Assembly (NCBI RefSeq): GCF_002811985.1
Contig: NZ_NPDU01000044.1
Span: 1 to 36,757 of the forward strand
Direction: 5' to 3'
Origin: Leptospira adleri
GTDB lineage: Bacteria; Spirochaetota; Leptospiria; Leptospirales; Leptospiraceae
DNA: 36,757 nt
This document shows, in pieces, positions 1 to 12,799 of this stretch. The translations under genes and the position numbers were made by a program. The notes under the pieces were generated by a model that saw only the letters and a program-made list of their open reading frames with translations, did no database searches and had not been told where the DNA came from. Each line of letters opens with the position of its first letter. Positions within the stretch are counted from its first letter, which is position 1.

Positions 1-523
<523 letters not shown>

Positions 524-649
524 TTTGATCTATTTTTAGACTCCCATGTTGTAAAGTAGATCCTCTTTTTGACAGAGAATTTTCTGTATTTTTCGTTCTA
601 ACGAGGAAGATCCGATCTGAGGGAGAAGAGGCAAAAAGGGAGAATTCGC

Positions 650-3464
<2,815 letters not shown>

Positions 3465-3584
3465 TCTTAGTTTTTGAAGAGCCTGAGGGAACGCGAATGA
3501 AGGCGAGAAATCTCTCGACCTCTTTATTTGTTTGAACCTTCGGTTGATTAATGAAACAAGGTCAATTTTTTTTTTGATGAAAAT
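3465..3584. other. Intergenic gap between convergent genes
   Basis: 120 bases between the stops of the MBOAT gene and the DUF1564 gene. It holds a small AACC-TTC-GGTT hairpin and a run of nine to ten T residues about 20 bases later. This could weakly end transcription on the plus strand, but the stem is too short and too distant from the T run to call a terminator. Confidence 0.35.
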
Positions 3585-4124
3585 TTAAGAGGGAAACCAG
3601 TCCCGATAATCCAAGACATAGAAATATTCTTCCGGAGCACATTTGAGGGACCGTGAAATCTTATTATTTAGAAGATCGAGGTGGAGGATATAACTGTAAT
3701 TCCTGTGAAACGTAGGACCTCCCTCATTCATAATTCTCACGATCGAATCCCCGACTTCGACACGGTCCAACCAAAGCATATAGTTAAACAGAAAACACCG
3801 AGAGACTCCGTGAGCTTGCGCAAGAGCACCCAAAAAAGCCCAACTCCCAGTGCTCATTCGAACGTTCATTCTTTTCATCTTTTTAGGACCTGGAGAATTC
3901 TGATACAATGTGTTGCCGGCATTTTTACTCAACCTTGAAGTCGCGGTCAGAAATTTTCCATACCGTCTCAGAAGATCAGGTATTCTTTTAGGAAGATTCT
4001 TTCTTTCCACCTCTGAGTAAAACTGCAAAGTATCTTCCGGAATCAACAGAGTAACGATGTTCATTCTATCTTCCTGAAGAGTCGACTTGATAGTATTTCC
4101 TGAATGGATCAATAATACGCCCAT
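3585..4124 (-). CDS. DUF1564 family protein
   Basis: A 179-aa protein of unknown function. Its sequence matches what I know of DUF1564, a paralogous family found almost only in Leptospira: N-terminal MGVLLIHS, the LLRRYGKFL segment, [15 protein letters not shown] in the middle, [16 protein letters not shown], and the C-terminal [10 protein letters not shown]. There is no signal peptide or membrane segment, so it is probably cytoplasmic. The basic, arginine-rich middle followed by a helical segment is reminiscent of small DNA-binding folds such as ribbon-helix-helix, but that is speculation. It stands alone, convergent to MBOAT, and the next minus-strand gene upstream (SGNH, stop at 4187) is 62 bases away. 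DUF1564 genes are often scattered and sometimes degraded; this copy looks intact. Confidence 0.82.
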   Translation of the reverse strand: MGVLLIHSGNTIKSTLQEDRMNIVTLLIPEDTLQFYSEVERKNLPKRIPDLLRRYGKFLTATSRLSKNAGNTLYQNSPGPKKMKRMNVRMSTGSWAFLGALAQAHGVSRCFLFNYMLWLDRVEVGDSIVRIMNEGGPTFHRNYSYILHLDLLNNKISRSLKCAPEEYFYVLDYRDWFPS

Positions 4125-4186
4125 ACTTGGAACGGTTCCAGTAAGGATTCGAAAAGTTCGGTTTTTAAAAAATATGCGAAAAAAAA

Positions 4187-5215
4187 TTAACGAATCTGGA
4201 GTCTCTCTAAGATCCTTTTCGTGATCAGGTTCGCCGCAATCGCATTCGGATGGCCGTCGTTTTTGAGATAAAAATCAGTCTTCTTCTCATTGAATTCTTT
4301 CAAAAAGTCGGGTCTTGTGTCTAACACGGGAATTCCTTGCTTTGCCGCAATTTCCCTGATTTGATCCAAAAGAGGAGTCGAAGGAAGCGGAGTCAAAGAA
4401 TGGGTTCCGTTTGGATAAAGTAAAACCGTAAGAGGAATTTTTTCCCTTTTGCAGGCTTCGAAAAAACTTCTCATTTCTTGGAAGGATGGATGATCCGCCG
4501 GATGATCGGATAACGTTTCAGGAATCACTTCGGGACCAAGCGCGCGTAACGTTTCAAGTCTTCGATTCTCGCTTCGAATCTTAGAATAATTGTAGAGCGC
4601 GCTGTATCTGGACAAAAAAACCGAACCGCGAAACAACATTCTCCCCACAAAAGAATTTCGAAGATAGAATTCTCTATGAACGTCCTGAAGATCGGAAGGA
4701 TGATAGATCCAAAACGCGGCTTGGGGGCGATGACAGCCTTTTTCGAAGGAAGAATCTTTGCACGAAAGAGTCCTTTCCATTCTTCTTTGAATTCCTCCGG
4801 TGCCGAGAGAATCCACTCCGAGATTTCTCACCTGGATTTCTTTTTTCTTTAAGGCCTCCTGCAGTTTCCAGGCGATCGTTTCTTCGTCGTTCTGACCAAA
4901 ACCGTAAGCGATCGAATCACCCATCAACCAGACTTCCGGCTTGGATCCGGGAATGACCCTTTCCTCCGAGACAAATCTTTCACCGTTCTCGTCCACTCTG
5001 ACCCGAAACGTAAAACCCGCCGGATGCGGAAGGATCGTATCCGAATTTCGGCAAAGTAGAATCTCAGGAATTTCCCATTCTTCGATGCAATGAACTTGTT
5101 TGTCTCTCAACCGATAGATAAGTCCGAACGGGGGAAAAATTCTCATGAGAATTTCACCTAACAATATGCAGGCGATGAGAAGAATTAGGATTTTATAATA
5201 CGGAAACGATTTCAT
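4187..5215 (-). CDS. Second SGNH/GDSL-like membrane-anchored protein
   Basis: A 342-aa protein with one N-terminal membrane anchor (about residues 7-26) and an extracytoplasmic SGNH-like domain. Motif I is [10 protein letters not shown] (G99-D100-S101), and the catalytic pair is D320-G-H322 in KNDGHPN. At the block III position the residues read YHPSD (S174-D175) where the sister protein at 650-2038 has SAND, so the usual Asn seems replaced by Ser; activity may be altered. Start chosen at ATG 5215 because it overlaps the upstream gene's stop as ATGA; an in-frame start at 5248 would add 11 residues inside that gene. No MBOAT gene lies beside it. It is likely co-transcribed with the TPR lipoprotein. 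Substrate unknown; an esterase or acyltransferase of surface polymers is the likeliest class. Confidence 0.75.
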   Translation of the reverse strand: MKSFPYYKILILLIACILLGEILMRIFPPFGLIYRLRDKQVHCIEEWEIPEILLCRNSDTILPHPAGFTFRVRVDENGERFVSEERVIPGSKPEVWLMGDSIAYGFGQNDEETIAWKLQEALKKKEIQVRNLGVDSLGTGGIQRRMERTLSCKDSSFEKGCHRPQAAFWIYHPSDLQDVHREFYLRNSFVGRMLFRGSVFLSRYSALYNYSKIRSENRRLETLRALGPEVIPETLSDHPADHPSFQEMRSFFEACKREKIPLTVLLYPNGTHSLTPLPSTPLLDQIREIAAKQGIPVLDTRPDFLKEFNEKKTDFYLKNDGHPNAIAANLITKRILERLQIR

Positions 5216-5751
5216 GGAGAAGGATTGGAATACAGGGAAAGCTCGCATTTTAAGAACATTCTCCTTGCAGGCGGAAGCAGGGCCGGAATTCCGTTACTCC
5301 TAAAACGATTGAACTCGGAAAGATTCTTTCTTTTTTCCAAAAGACATTCTTTAAGAAAGAACGCGTAACTTTCCATATCCTTGTCTTTTGCTCTGGAAAA
5401 TTTTTCGAGAATTCCCTTCACCTTATCCTTATCTTTTTCTTGTAAATGGATTTCTAAGAGATAGAGTAATAGGGAAGAATCTCCCGGAAGAACGACTTCC
5501 GCCTTTTCCAGATAAAACGCCGCCGAATTGAGCGCAAGGCCGCTGTCCGCGAGAATCATTCCTAAAGTGCGATTGGCTTCGAGGTGACTCGGATTCTTTT
5601 TTAGAACGAGTTCGTACAAGCGCATCGCCTCTGCCGTATTTCCTTTGGAAAGAGAATCTCTCGCTTCCCAGATCATATCCTCGCTGGAAGAGCAGAAAAG
5701 AAAGGAGAGCAGGAAAAAAGAGAACGAAACGTATCGGATATTTAGTCTCAT
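5212..5751 (-). CDS. TPR-containing putative lipoprotein
   Basis: A 179-aa protein. From the ATG at 5751 the N-terminus is a typical lipoprotein signal: basic MRLNIR, a hydrophobic core and FLLSFLFC with Cys20 followed by SSSED. An in-frame start at 5835 would put 28 residues ahead of the signal, so I reject it. After the lipobox there are TPR-like helical repeats: AMRLYELVLKKNPSHLEANRTLG and a second, AAFYLEKAEVVLPGDSS. It probably sits in the periplasm or outer membrane and binds another protein. The stop overlaps the start of the SGNH gene by 4 bases, so the two are translationally coupled and perhaps work together on the cell surface. No specific function is recognised. Confidence 0.75.
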   Translation of the reverse strand: MRLNIRYVSFSFFLLSFLFCSSSEDMIWEARDSLSKGNTAEAMRLYELVLKKNPSHLEANRTLGMILADSGLALNSAAFYLEKAEVVLPGDSSLLLYLLEIHLQEKDKDKVKGILEKFSRAKDKDMESYAFFLKECLLEKRKNLSEFNRFRSNGIPALLPPARRMFLKCELSLYSNPSP

Positions 5752-5915
5752 AAATACAGAAGTTTTTACTCTCACGTTCAGAAAAAAATAGGGATTAGAC
5801 CGGTTTTGTCCGGGGTTTCGTTTAGAATTTTCCAATAAACCCTTAAGGCAACATAAAAAAGTTTAATTCTCCTGAGAGGAAACGTCCGAAGGATTTAGTA
5901 CTTGTTAAACATTTC

Positions 5916-6829
<914 letters not shown>

Positions 6830-6893
6830 TGGAACAGGGTTCCGATGGATCCAAATCGGAACCCATTCTTCTTTTCGTTAAAATCAAATCGAA

Positions 6894-7322
6894 ATGGACT
6901 CCGGTAAAAAGAAAGAATTTGAAAATCTGTTTCGACTTCAGATTCCGTCCCACCCCCGTTATCTTTCCATCATCCGAAGTATGGTTTATAATCTGGCCTT
7001 CGAGAACGGATTTACCGCGAGCGATTCAGCCGACCTCAAGCTCGCGGTCGGCGAATGTCTGCTCAACGTCATCAAACATTCTTATGGCGGAAAAAAAAAT
7101 CTCCCTATCTTTTTGGAAATCGGTCTTTTCGACAATCGGATGGAAATTCGAATTCGCGATTTCGGAAGTCAGAAAAATCTTTCCGAAATCAGAGGTTACG
7201 AACCCAATGATTATCGGGAGGAAGGAATCGGTCTTTATTTAGTGAAAAAACTGACGGATCATTTTTATCTGGACCAATCCCTGCCGGAGGGAAACAGGCT
7301 GATTCTTACAAAATTAAAATGA
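6894..7322 (+). CDS. RsbW/SpoIIAB-like anti-sigma factor or serine kinase (HATPase)
   Basis: A 142-aa GHKL-fold ATPase domain without any other domain, the size of RsbW/SpoIIAB. Such proteins hold a sigma factor inactive or phosphorylate a STAS-domain antagonist in partner-switching. The N-box is AVGECLLNVIKHSY with E54 and N58, the G1 box is RDFG (D89-G91), and the G2 box is EGIGLYLV (G111, G113). No membrane segment. Its stop overlaps the start of the next gene (AAATGA). The overlapping reading frame from 6829 to 7242 is a shadow. A possible antagonist (STAS protein) lies 25 kb away at 32272-32568; a link between the two is only a guess. No clear ribosome binding site precedes the ATG. Confidence 0.82.
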   Translation: MDSGKKKEFENLFRLQIPSHPRYLSIIRSMVYNLAFENGFTASDSADLKLAVGECLLNVIKHSYGGKKNLPIFLEIGLFDNRMEIRIRDFGSQKNLSEIRGYEPNDYREEGIGLYLVKKLTDHFYLDQSLPEGNRLILTKLK

Positions 7323-7723
7323 ATTCATCGCAATCAAAAATTTATTTCCTAATCGTTTTTCTTCCGTTTCTTCTTCTGAATTGTAGAAAAGGACCTTCCA
7401 TATCGAAAGCGGAAGTTCAAAAACTCAGTAAGGATTATTTTACTCGTCTTTGCACCAAAACCGCGGAATGTGCGAGCCGTTATCTGGAAACGCTGCCGGC
7501 TTCCGAGAAGACCTCGGAAAATTCTGCTTACTCCGTGGATCAGTGTATGGAAGAACAAAAGGATCAGAACATTCTTCCGGACGAGTATGAGAAGGTGACG
7601 GACGCTCAAATCGCAAAGGTGAAGGTTTGTATGGAAGATCTTCTCAAGGTTCCTTGCGAAGATATGGAGGGAGGAGGAATTCCTTCCTGCCAAGAGCTCT
7701 TTCAATCCTCTAAAGACGAATAA
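7319..7723 (+). CDS. Small cysteine-containing lipoprotein
   Basis: A 134-aa protein with a lipoprotein signal: hydrophobic core then FLLLNC, Cys22 being the lipidated residue, followed by RKGPS. The mature part is mostly helical by look and has six further cysteines, in LCTK, ECAS, QCME, VCME, PCED and SCQE, so three disulfides are possible in the periplasm. This spacing resembles small Cys-rich lipoprotein families annotated only in Leptospira, but I cannot name the family with certainty. It overlaps the RsbW-like gene by 4 bases (ATGA), so it is part of that operon. Function unknown. Confidence 0.72.
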   Translation: MNSSQSKIYFLIVFLPFLLLNCRKGPSISKAEVQKLSKDYFTRLCTKTAECASRYLETLPASEKTSENSAYSVDQCMEEQKDQNILPDEYEKVTDAQIAKVKVCMEDLLKVPCEDMEGGGIPSCQELFQSSKDE

Positions 7724-7755
7724 CGTTTCTACGACCGCGGAGCCGGCGCTTCCCT

Positions 7756-8331
7756 TTAAACGGAAATTTGCTTCCTGCTTTTCCATTCTTGAAAAACCCA
7801 AAATACAAACGTTCCGACTGCGAGCGAGATCAGAAAGTATAGATCTAAAACGCCGGCTCTCGACTCGTCTGACGTTTTTAAAATTTTCGGTAGGAAAGTC
7901 ATAACAAAGACGATCCAAACATAAAGAATATATATTCTTCGAGGCCAGAGAGCCGCGCGAGATTTTATTAGAAAGGAAGTTTCAAACCAAGGTGAAACGA
8001 AAATCAAAAGATAGGCGAGGATTCCCGGAAGTAAACGCCCGATCGTGGGAGATTTTCCGGAAAGATATAAGTAAGTAAATACAAAACTCAAATGGATTCC
8101 GTGGACGATAACAAAGGCGGAATAAGGTCTGTTCGAAAGTATCTTTCCAAAGAGCCCCGGTTTATATTCTGAAATCATCAAAACCAAAAATGTGAAAAAA
8201 GAGAATCTTCCGGAGTAACGAACGAAAACCCGAAAACTTTCAACGGTGATTTCCTCAAACTGAAAGTAAGTAAGATGTGCCAAGAAGATTTCCACGCCGA
8301 TCGCCAAAAATAAAAATTGAATTCGATTCAT
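7756..8331 (-). CDS. Polytopic membrane protein of unknown function
   Basis: A 191-aa protein with about six hydrophobic segments: residues 4-20, 40-58, 74-92, 105-120, 132-147 and 165-182. Polar landmarks are RYSGR at the second segment, VIVHGIHLSF with two His in the third, and PWFETS. The six-helix layout with His in the membrane recalls ferric-reductase-like or MsrQ-type haem b proteins, but I cannot assign it. It is convergent with the small lipoprotein gene, 32 bases apart. The start ATG at 8331 is the only plausible one. Upstream, 8332-8524, I see no gene and no clear terminator. Confidence 0.6.
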   Translation of the reverse strand: MNRIQFLFLAIGVEIFLAHLTYFQFEEITVESFRVFVRYSGRFSFFTFLVLMISEYKPGLFGKILSNRPYSAFVIVHGIHLSFVFTYLYLSGKSPTIGRLLPGILAYLLIFVSPWFETSFLIKSRAALWPRRIYILYVWIVFVMTFLPKILKTSDESRAGVLDLYFLISLAVGTFVFWVFQEWKSRKQISV

Positions 8332-8524
8332 TCACTTCCTCTTTAATTTTTTTTTCGAACGCCCTTTCCGTTTTGATAAAAATCGTTTTCCATTTTTTTG
8401 AATTTTCATCGTTACTTTTGCAAACCTGATTTTTACCCTAGGAAGAAACGACAAAATAATTCACTTTTTGTAGATTCGGCTTTGTATTCTATTGACGATC
8501 AGCGAGCGTTGGTTTCAAAAAAAC

Positions 8525-9655
8525 TCATCTCCAGTGTCTGTCTTCCGTTCCTATGTAGATCGCGTCCGGTCTTAGAATTCTTTCCTTCCTTTGTTCCAAA
8601 CAATGTGCCATCCATCCTGCGGCTCTTCCGATTGCAAAGACGGGTGTGAATAAGTCGGTCGGTAAATCCAATCCGTGCAGTAAAAGCGCCGTGTAAAATT
8701 CTACGTTCGTATGGAGAGTCCGATCGGGTTTGTATTCTTTTAATAAGCGAAGCGAGGTTTTTTCAACATACATCGCGAGTTCGTAAAAATTCTTCAGCTC
8801 GGGAAGTTCGTAGAGTTCTTTTGCGGCCTCGGCCAAGACGTCCGCTCTTGGATCTCTGACCTTATAGATCCGATGTCCAAAACCCATCAGTCTTCCCCCG
8901 TTTTCGATTTTGTTTCTGAGATATTCCTCCGCTCTTTCCTGCGTTCCAATTTCGAAAACCATATCCAAGGCAGGTCCGGGAGCTCCGCCGTGCAGAGGTC
9001 CTTTCAGAGCGCCGATGGCTCCAGTCGCAGCTGAGATCAAATCGGATTGAGTGGAGGCGATCACCCTCGCGGTAAACGTAGAAGCGTTGAGTCCGTGATC
9101 GGCGACCGTATTCCAATAGGTGTTGAGAGCTTTTACCTTTTTAGGGTTCGGAGAAATTCCGAGCATATAAAGAAAATTTGCGGCGAGGCTTAGTTCCGGA
9201 TTTGGAAGAATCGGATTCAGTCCTTTTTTAAGACGATATACCCACGCAACGATCAGAGGGAAGGTGGCAACCACCGCATAACTTTCCTCTCCTCCGGACG
9301 CAAAGGGATCTCCGAGAGATAACGAAGCGGCTCCGATTCTGAGACATTCTATGATGGTCGCATTTTCGGAAGCCGCGATTTCCAAAATGTTTCTTTGAGC
9401 TTTTGAAAATCTTCTCTTGGAAACGAGATCCTCTATGATTCTTTTTTTTTGATCATCGTTCGGAAGTTTGTCCTCCAAGAGTAGAAAAAAGGTTTCTTCG
9501 AATTCTAGTTTGGATGCAATTTCCTCGATCGGATATCCGGCGATTACAAGTTTGCCGTTCATTCCGTCCACCTTTGAAATCCTCGTTTTTACGGCGGGGA
9601 CTCCCTCTAAACCGGGACTGTATTTACTTTCTTCGAAAAGATTCATTGTGTTCAT
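8525..9655 (-). CDS. Citrate synthase family enzyme
   Basis: Condenses oxaloacetate with an acyl-CoA, normally acetyl-CoA, to enter the TCA cycle; 2-methylcitrate synthase is an alternative that sequence alone does not exclude. The start at 9655 gives 376 aa and is preceded by AAAGGA seven to eight bases upstream; the frame is open to 9706 but without a better start. Active-site residues are in place: H187 (ADHGLNAS), H222 (GPLHGG), H261 (MGFGHRIY), R344 (AIGRAAGW). The residue usually Asp is Glu here (E319 in HTNVEFYTA), a variant seen in several bacterial citrate synthases. It is divergent from a second citrate-synthase-like gene that carries a DNA-binding domain, with a shared 72-bp control region. 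Confidence 0.9.
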   Translation of the reverse strand: MNTMNLFEESKYSPGLEGVPAVKTRISKVDGMNGKLVIAGYPIEEIASKLEFEETFFLLLEDKLPNDDQKKRIIEDLVSKRRFSKAQRNILEIAASENATIIECLRIGAASLSLGDPFASGGEESYAVVATFPLIVAWVYRLKKGLNPILPNPELSLAANFLYMLGISPNPKKVKALNTYWNTVADHGLNASTFTARVIASTQSDLISAATGAIGALKGPLHGGAPGPALDMVFEIGTQERAEEYLRNKIENGGRLMGFGHRIYKVRDPRADVLAEAAKELYELPELKNFYELAMYVEKTSLRLLKEYKPDRTLHTNVEFYTALLLHGLDLPTDLFTPVFAIGRAAGWMAHCLEQRKERILRPDAIYIGTEDRHWR

Positions 9656-9727
9656 GTTGAATTCCTTTATCGTCATTAGTTTACAAGATTGACAAAGAAT
9701 GATCAATATTGATTTTATAGTCCATAC
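9656..9727. promoter_or_regulatory. Shared divergent promoter with 12-bp palindrome
   Basis: 72 bases between two divergent citrate-synthase genes. ATCAATATTGAT at 9702-9713 is a perfect palindrome. On the minus strand TTGATC, 17 bases, TAAACT gives a fair sigma70-type promoter whose -35 overlaps the palindrome. On the plus strand TTGACA at 9689-9694 precedes a TTTATA about 19 bases on, so the palindrome lies between these elements. If that promoter is used, the plus transcript would start at or very near its ATG, with almost no leader. The position suits an operator controlling both genes. Confidence 0.5.
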
Positions 9728-11020
9728 ATGAAGACTCCCGTAAAAAAACCGTTTTTATCCGCTTTCGAAGCGGCTCAGGAACTAAACGTCGAAGTGGAAA
9801 CGATCTATGCCTATGTGAGCCGAGGTCTTCTCCATTCGGAGTCGAGCGGCTCTAAGGATCGAAGCAAACGATATCGAAGGGAAGAGATTGAACGTCTTTT
9901 GCTACAAAGGGAGGAAAAACAAAATCCCGGAAAGACTGCGAGGGCAGCTCTGAGTTTTGGTCAACCGGTTCTCGAATCTTCGGTAAGTCTGATCGAAGAA
10001 AATGCGATCTATTATCGTGGAAGAAACGTCGACGACTTGGCCGAAAATTCAAATTTTGAAACGGTCGCAAGAATTCTGTGGGACTCGGATGAGTCGTCTT
10101 GCTTCGACGAAGAGTGGCCCTGTCTAAACGAAGATTGTCTGAAAATCCTTCCGATCCTTTCCGATCGTCCTTTGATCGATTTATGTAGAATTTTACTCGG
10201 AGTTTCGGAATACGAGGATACGAATTCCCTTTTAAAGAATCCGGAAGCCCTGTGTAAGACCGGGACAAGGATCGTTCGATTGTTGGCGCTCTTTGCGTCC
10301 AAATCCAAGCGAGGAAAGGGATCGATTGCGGAAACGCTTTGGATCTCTTGGAAAGAATCCGCCGGCGGAAAAAAGGCCGCGCTTCCGGTTCGAGATACGA
10401 GTAAGAATCGGATCTTTTCGAACGAGGATAAGAAGGCGATTCGTTTGATAGACGCCTCTCTGATCCTTTCCGCGGATCACGAACTCAACGCTTCTTCCTT
10501 TACGACACGTTGTGTGGCATCGACGGACGCGAGTCTTTATCAAGCGGTGATCGGCGGACTTGCGGCGCTTTCAGGAAACCGTCACGGGCTTTTGACGGAA
10601 AAAGCGATCGAGCTCATAGAAAGCGCGAGCGCGAGAAAAAAGGAAGAGCGCCTTTTTTTAACGGAACGTTTACGCATGGGAGAGAAAATTCCCGGATTTG
10701 GACATCCGTTTTATCGTGAAGGGGATCCCAGAGGAAAAAAATTATTGGAATTATCTGAGAATTTATTTCCAAAGAACAAAGAATTGATATTTGCAAAAAA
10801 TCTAATAGAGGAAGCGACTTCCCTTTTGGGAGATTATCCTACTATCGACATGGGCCTCGCCGCGGTAAGCCGTACTTTAGGACTTCCCAAAGGAGCCGGT
10901 CTCGCTCTATTTGCGATCGGAAGATGCGCGGGTTGGATCGCACACGCGATGGAACAGTATCAGACGGATCAATTGATTCGCCCAAGAGCGCGTTATGTGG
11001 GATTGGCCCCCCAGAGATAG
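9728..11020 (+). CDS. Citrate synthase-like protein with N-terminal MerR-like helix-turn-helix
   Basis: A 430-aa fusion. Residues 8-62 form a MerR/excisionase-like winged helix-turn-helix (SAFEAAQELNVEVETIYAYVSRGLL, then RYRREEIERLL). The rest is a citrate synthase fold, with a shortened, diverged large domain and a well kept C-terminal part. Catalytic positions are retained: H251 (ADHELNAS), H286 (NRHGL), H326 (PGFGHPFY), D374 (TIDMGLAAV), R399 (AIGRCAGW). H326 is followed by Pro instead of the usual Arg. HTH-citrate synthase proteins of this design exist in other bacteria; their role is poorly known. It may be an enzyme, or a regulator that senses oxaloacetate or acyl-CoA and controls the divergent citrate synthase. 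The gene ends one base before the FapA-like gene's stop. Confidence 0.85.
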   Translation: MKTPVKKPFLSAFEAAQELNVEVETIYAYVSRGLLHSESSGSKDRSKRYRREEIERLLLQREEKQNPGKTARAALSFGQPVLESSVSLIEENAIYYRGRNVDDLAENSNFETVARILWDSDESSCFDEEWPCLNEDCLKILPILSDRPLIDLCRILLGVSEYEDTNSLLKNPEALCKTGTRIVRLLALFASKSKRGKGSIAETLWISWKESAGGKKAALPVRDTSKNRIFSNEDKKAIRLIDASLILSADHELNASSFTTRCVASTDASLYQAVIGGLAALSGNRHGLLTEKAIELIESASARKKEERLFLTERLRMGEKIPGFGHPFYREGDPRGKKLLELSENLFPKNKELIFAKNLIEEATSLLGDYPTIDMGLAAVSRTLGLPKGAGLALFAIGRCAGWIAHAMEQYQTDQLIRPRARYVGLAPQR

Positions 11021-11021
11021 A

Positions 11022-12740
11022 CTAAACTTCTTCCTGAAGAATTCCGAGTCGTTTCGGTCTTACCTTTGTGATCTGAGGATTTCCGTCGTTCCCAAGAAAA
11101 ACGAAAGAGGGGCCCGGGATTTCCTTCAGTCGAACTTTGAAATTTTTTCCCTTTCCGGGATAAATGTCCACTCCGGGAAAAATCTCCTGTTCGACTTCCA
11201 CATACGAATCCTTGTCGGGTTCGAAACCCATAATCATCGATTGTTCCTGTCCTAGGAGGTTGTTTAGAATTCCAGAATATTTTAATTTGATAGCGGTGAG
11301 TTTGGGCAGACTTTCTTTCTCTTCGGCAGTCAATTGTCTTCTTTGGGAATCTTCGTTGAGTTTTACTAAACTTAATTCCACTTTTTTTAGAATGTCCTGA
11401 TTCTTTTGAACTTCGGATCTTAACTTTTCCAGATCCTCCAAAAGTTCCGGTCGGATTCCGACGGAGACGGAAGTTTTTGTTTCGGCGATGGCGCCTAACT
11501 TCGTGCAGATGACCGCCTTTCCCGCGACACAGGTTCCGCCGATCAATTCTCCGCGTCCTCCTCGGATCACGACGGATTCTCCGGCGACGAGTTCCGAGTG
11601 CATCGACGCCTCTTCGATAAAAATTGTATTTTTGGAAATGAGTCTTCCCTGTTCCACAAATCGAGTGTAGATGTCGGCTCCGGATTCTATCAAACCTCCG
11701 TTGCGTCCCATAAAGCCGCCGGACAAAACGATGTCGCCGCCCGCTTTTAGAAATACTTTACCAACGGATTTTTTTACGATGATCGATCCTTCCGTTTCGA
11801 GAGTGAATCCGTCCGCGATCGATCCCTCCACTATGATCGTTCCGGGAAAACTAACGTTGCCGGTCGAGAAATCCACGTTTTCCAAATGACAGACTTCGTC
11901 GACGCGTATAGTTCCTTGTCGATCCAGAATCGGTCTTCCGCTGATGAGAGAATGCACCGAGGTTCCGTCCAATGAGAGTCTAACGTTTGCGCCTAATTTC
12001 CATTCGGCTTCCTTTCCCGGTTCGTAAGGAAGAATTTCTCCGAAAACATTCTTACCTTCCTTTCCGGGCGCGGGCGAAATTTTCTCCGCGAGCTTTTGAT
12101 CCTTTGCGACACTTTGGATGATCTGAATGTTTTTAAAATCGACCCGGCCGAACTGGTCTTCTTCGAGATGTGGTGTCGCTGGATGTATGAATAAAATTCT
12201 AACGTCCCCGTTTTTTCCGGGAATCGGAGCCGTTCCTTCCGCTATCTGAATCTTCTTTCCGTATTCCGGTTCCGCGGATATCCGATCGATCGTTTCCTGC
12301 AAGATTCCGTACTCGATTCCTCTAAGTTGAATCGATTCCTGTATCTGCTCCGAACTCAAAATTTTGCCGCCGTATTTCGGAGGATGGAAAAGAATGAAGG
12401 CTTTCATTTTATCTTCCGAGATCTCGATTTCAATTCGAGAGCTTTCAGGTTTGCCGGGCCATTTTCCGATGAGATGGGGAAGTCCGTCCGATTTGAGAAC
12501 CAATTCTTTGATGATCGTGTGCGAAATTTCCGAGATCTGAAAGAGTTCGATTCTTCTTAGGATCTCTTTTGAATCTACCGATTTCCCTTTTTTACCTGCG
12601 GGAAACACGGAGAGATAGGCGAGGCCGTCTTCATTTTCGATTTTGAAGAATGCGTTTTCATTTTCTTCCAGATCCTTGAGAAGAGAATCCGTAAAATTCT
12701 TGAGTGAGTCGCTCATCCGGGGTTTCAGTGTAGAAATCAT
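11022..12740 (-). CDS. FapA/DUF342 family protein
   Basis: A 572-aa protein of the DUF342 (flagellar assembly protein A) family. The N-terminal half has mixed alpha/beta sequence; the region around residues 170-215 has the family's PIPGKNGDVRI and later APGKEGKNVFGEILP motifs. Residues 270-420 form a Gly/Val-rich parallel beta-helix-like repeat (GTIIVEGSIADG, GSIIVKKSVGKVFLKAGGDIVLSGG), and a coiled coil follows near 430-480. The family is linked to polar flagellum function in Vibrio, but in spirochaetes its role is unknown. The start could be ATG 12740 or ATG 12716. It follows the cco accessory genes on the same strand with a 59-base gap and may share their transcript; no functional tie is obvious. 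Cytoplasmic. Confidence 0.82.
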   Translation of the reverse strand: MISTLKPRMSDSLKNFTDSLLKDLEENENAFFKIENEDGLAYLSVFPAGKKGKSVDSKEILRRIELFQISEISHTIIKELVLKSDGLPHLIGKWPGKPESSRIEIEISEDKMKAFILFHPPKYGGKILSSEQIQESIQLRGIEYGILQETIDRISAEPEYGKKIQIAEGTAPIPGKNGDVRILFIHPATPHLEEDQFGRVDFKNIQIIQSVAKDQKLAEKISPAPGKEGKNVFGEILPYEPGKEAEWKLGANVRLSLDGTSVHSLISGRPILDRQGTIRVDEVCHLENVDFSTGNVSFPGTIIVEGSIADGFTLETEGSIIVKKSVGKVFLKAGGDIVLSGGFMGRNGGLIESGADIYTRFVEQGRLISKNTIFIEEASMHSELVAGESVVIRGGRGELIGGTCVAGKAVICTKLGAIAETKTSVSVGIRPELLEDLEKLRSEVQKNQDILKKVELSLVKLNEDSQRRQLTAEEKESLPKLTAIKLKYSGILNNLLGQEQSMIMGFEPDKDSYVEVEQEIFPGVDIYPGKGKNFKVRLKEIPGPSFVFLGNDGNPQITKVRPKRLGILQEEV

Positions 12741-12799
12741 CTTCCTTTTTACAATCGAAATCTCCCGGAAAAACTTGAATGTTTGGAAAGAAATTTCTT

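Noticed and set aside
7349..7918. 189-codon minus frame across the lipoprotein gene
   Set aside because: Overlaps two better genes and looks like an Arg/Phe-rich shadow.
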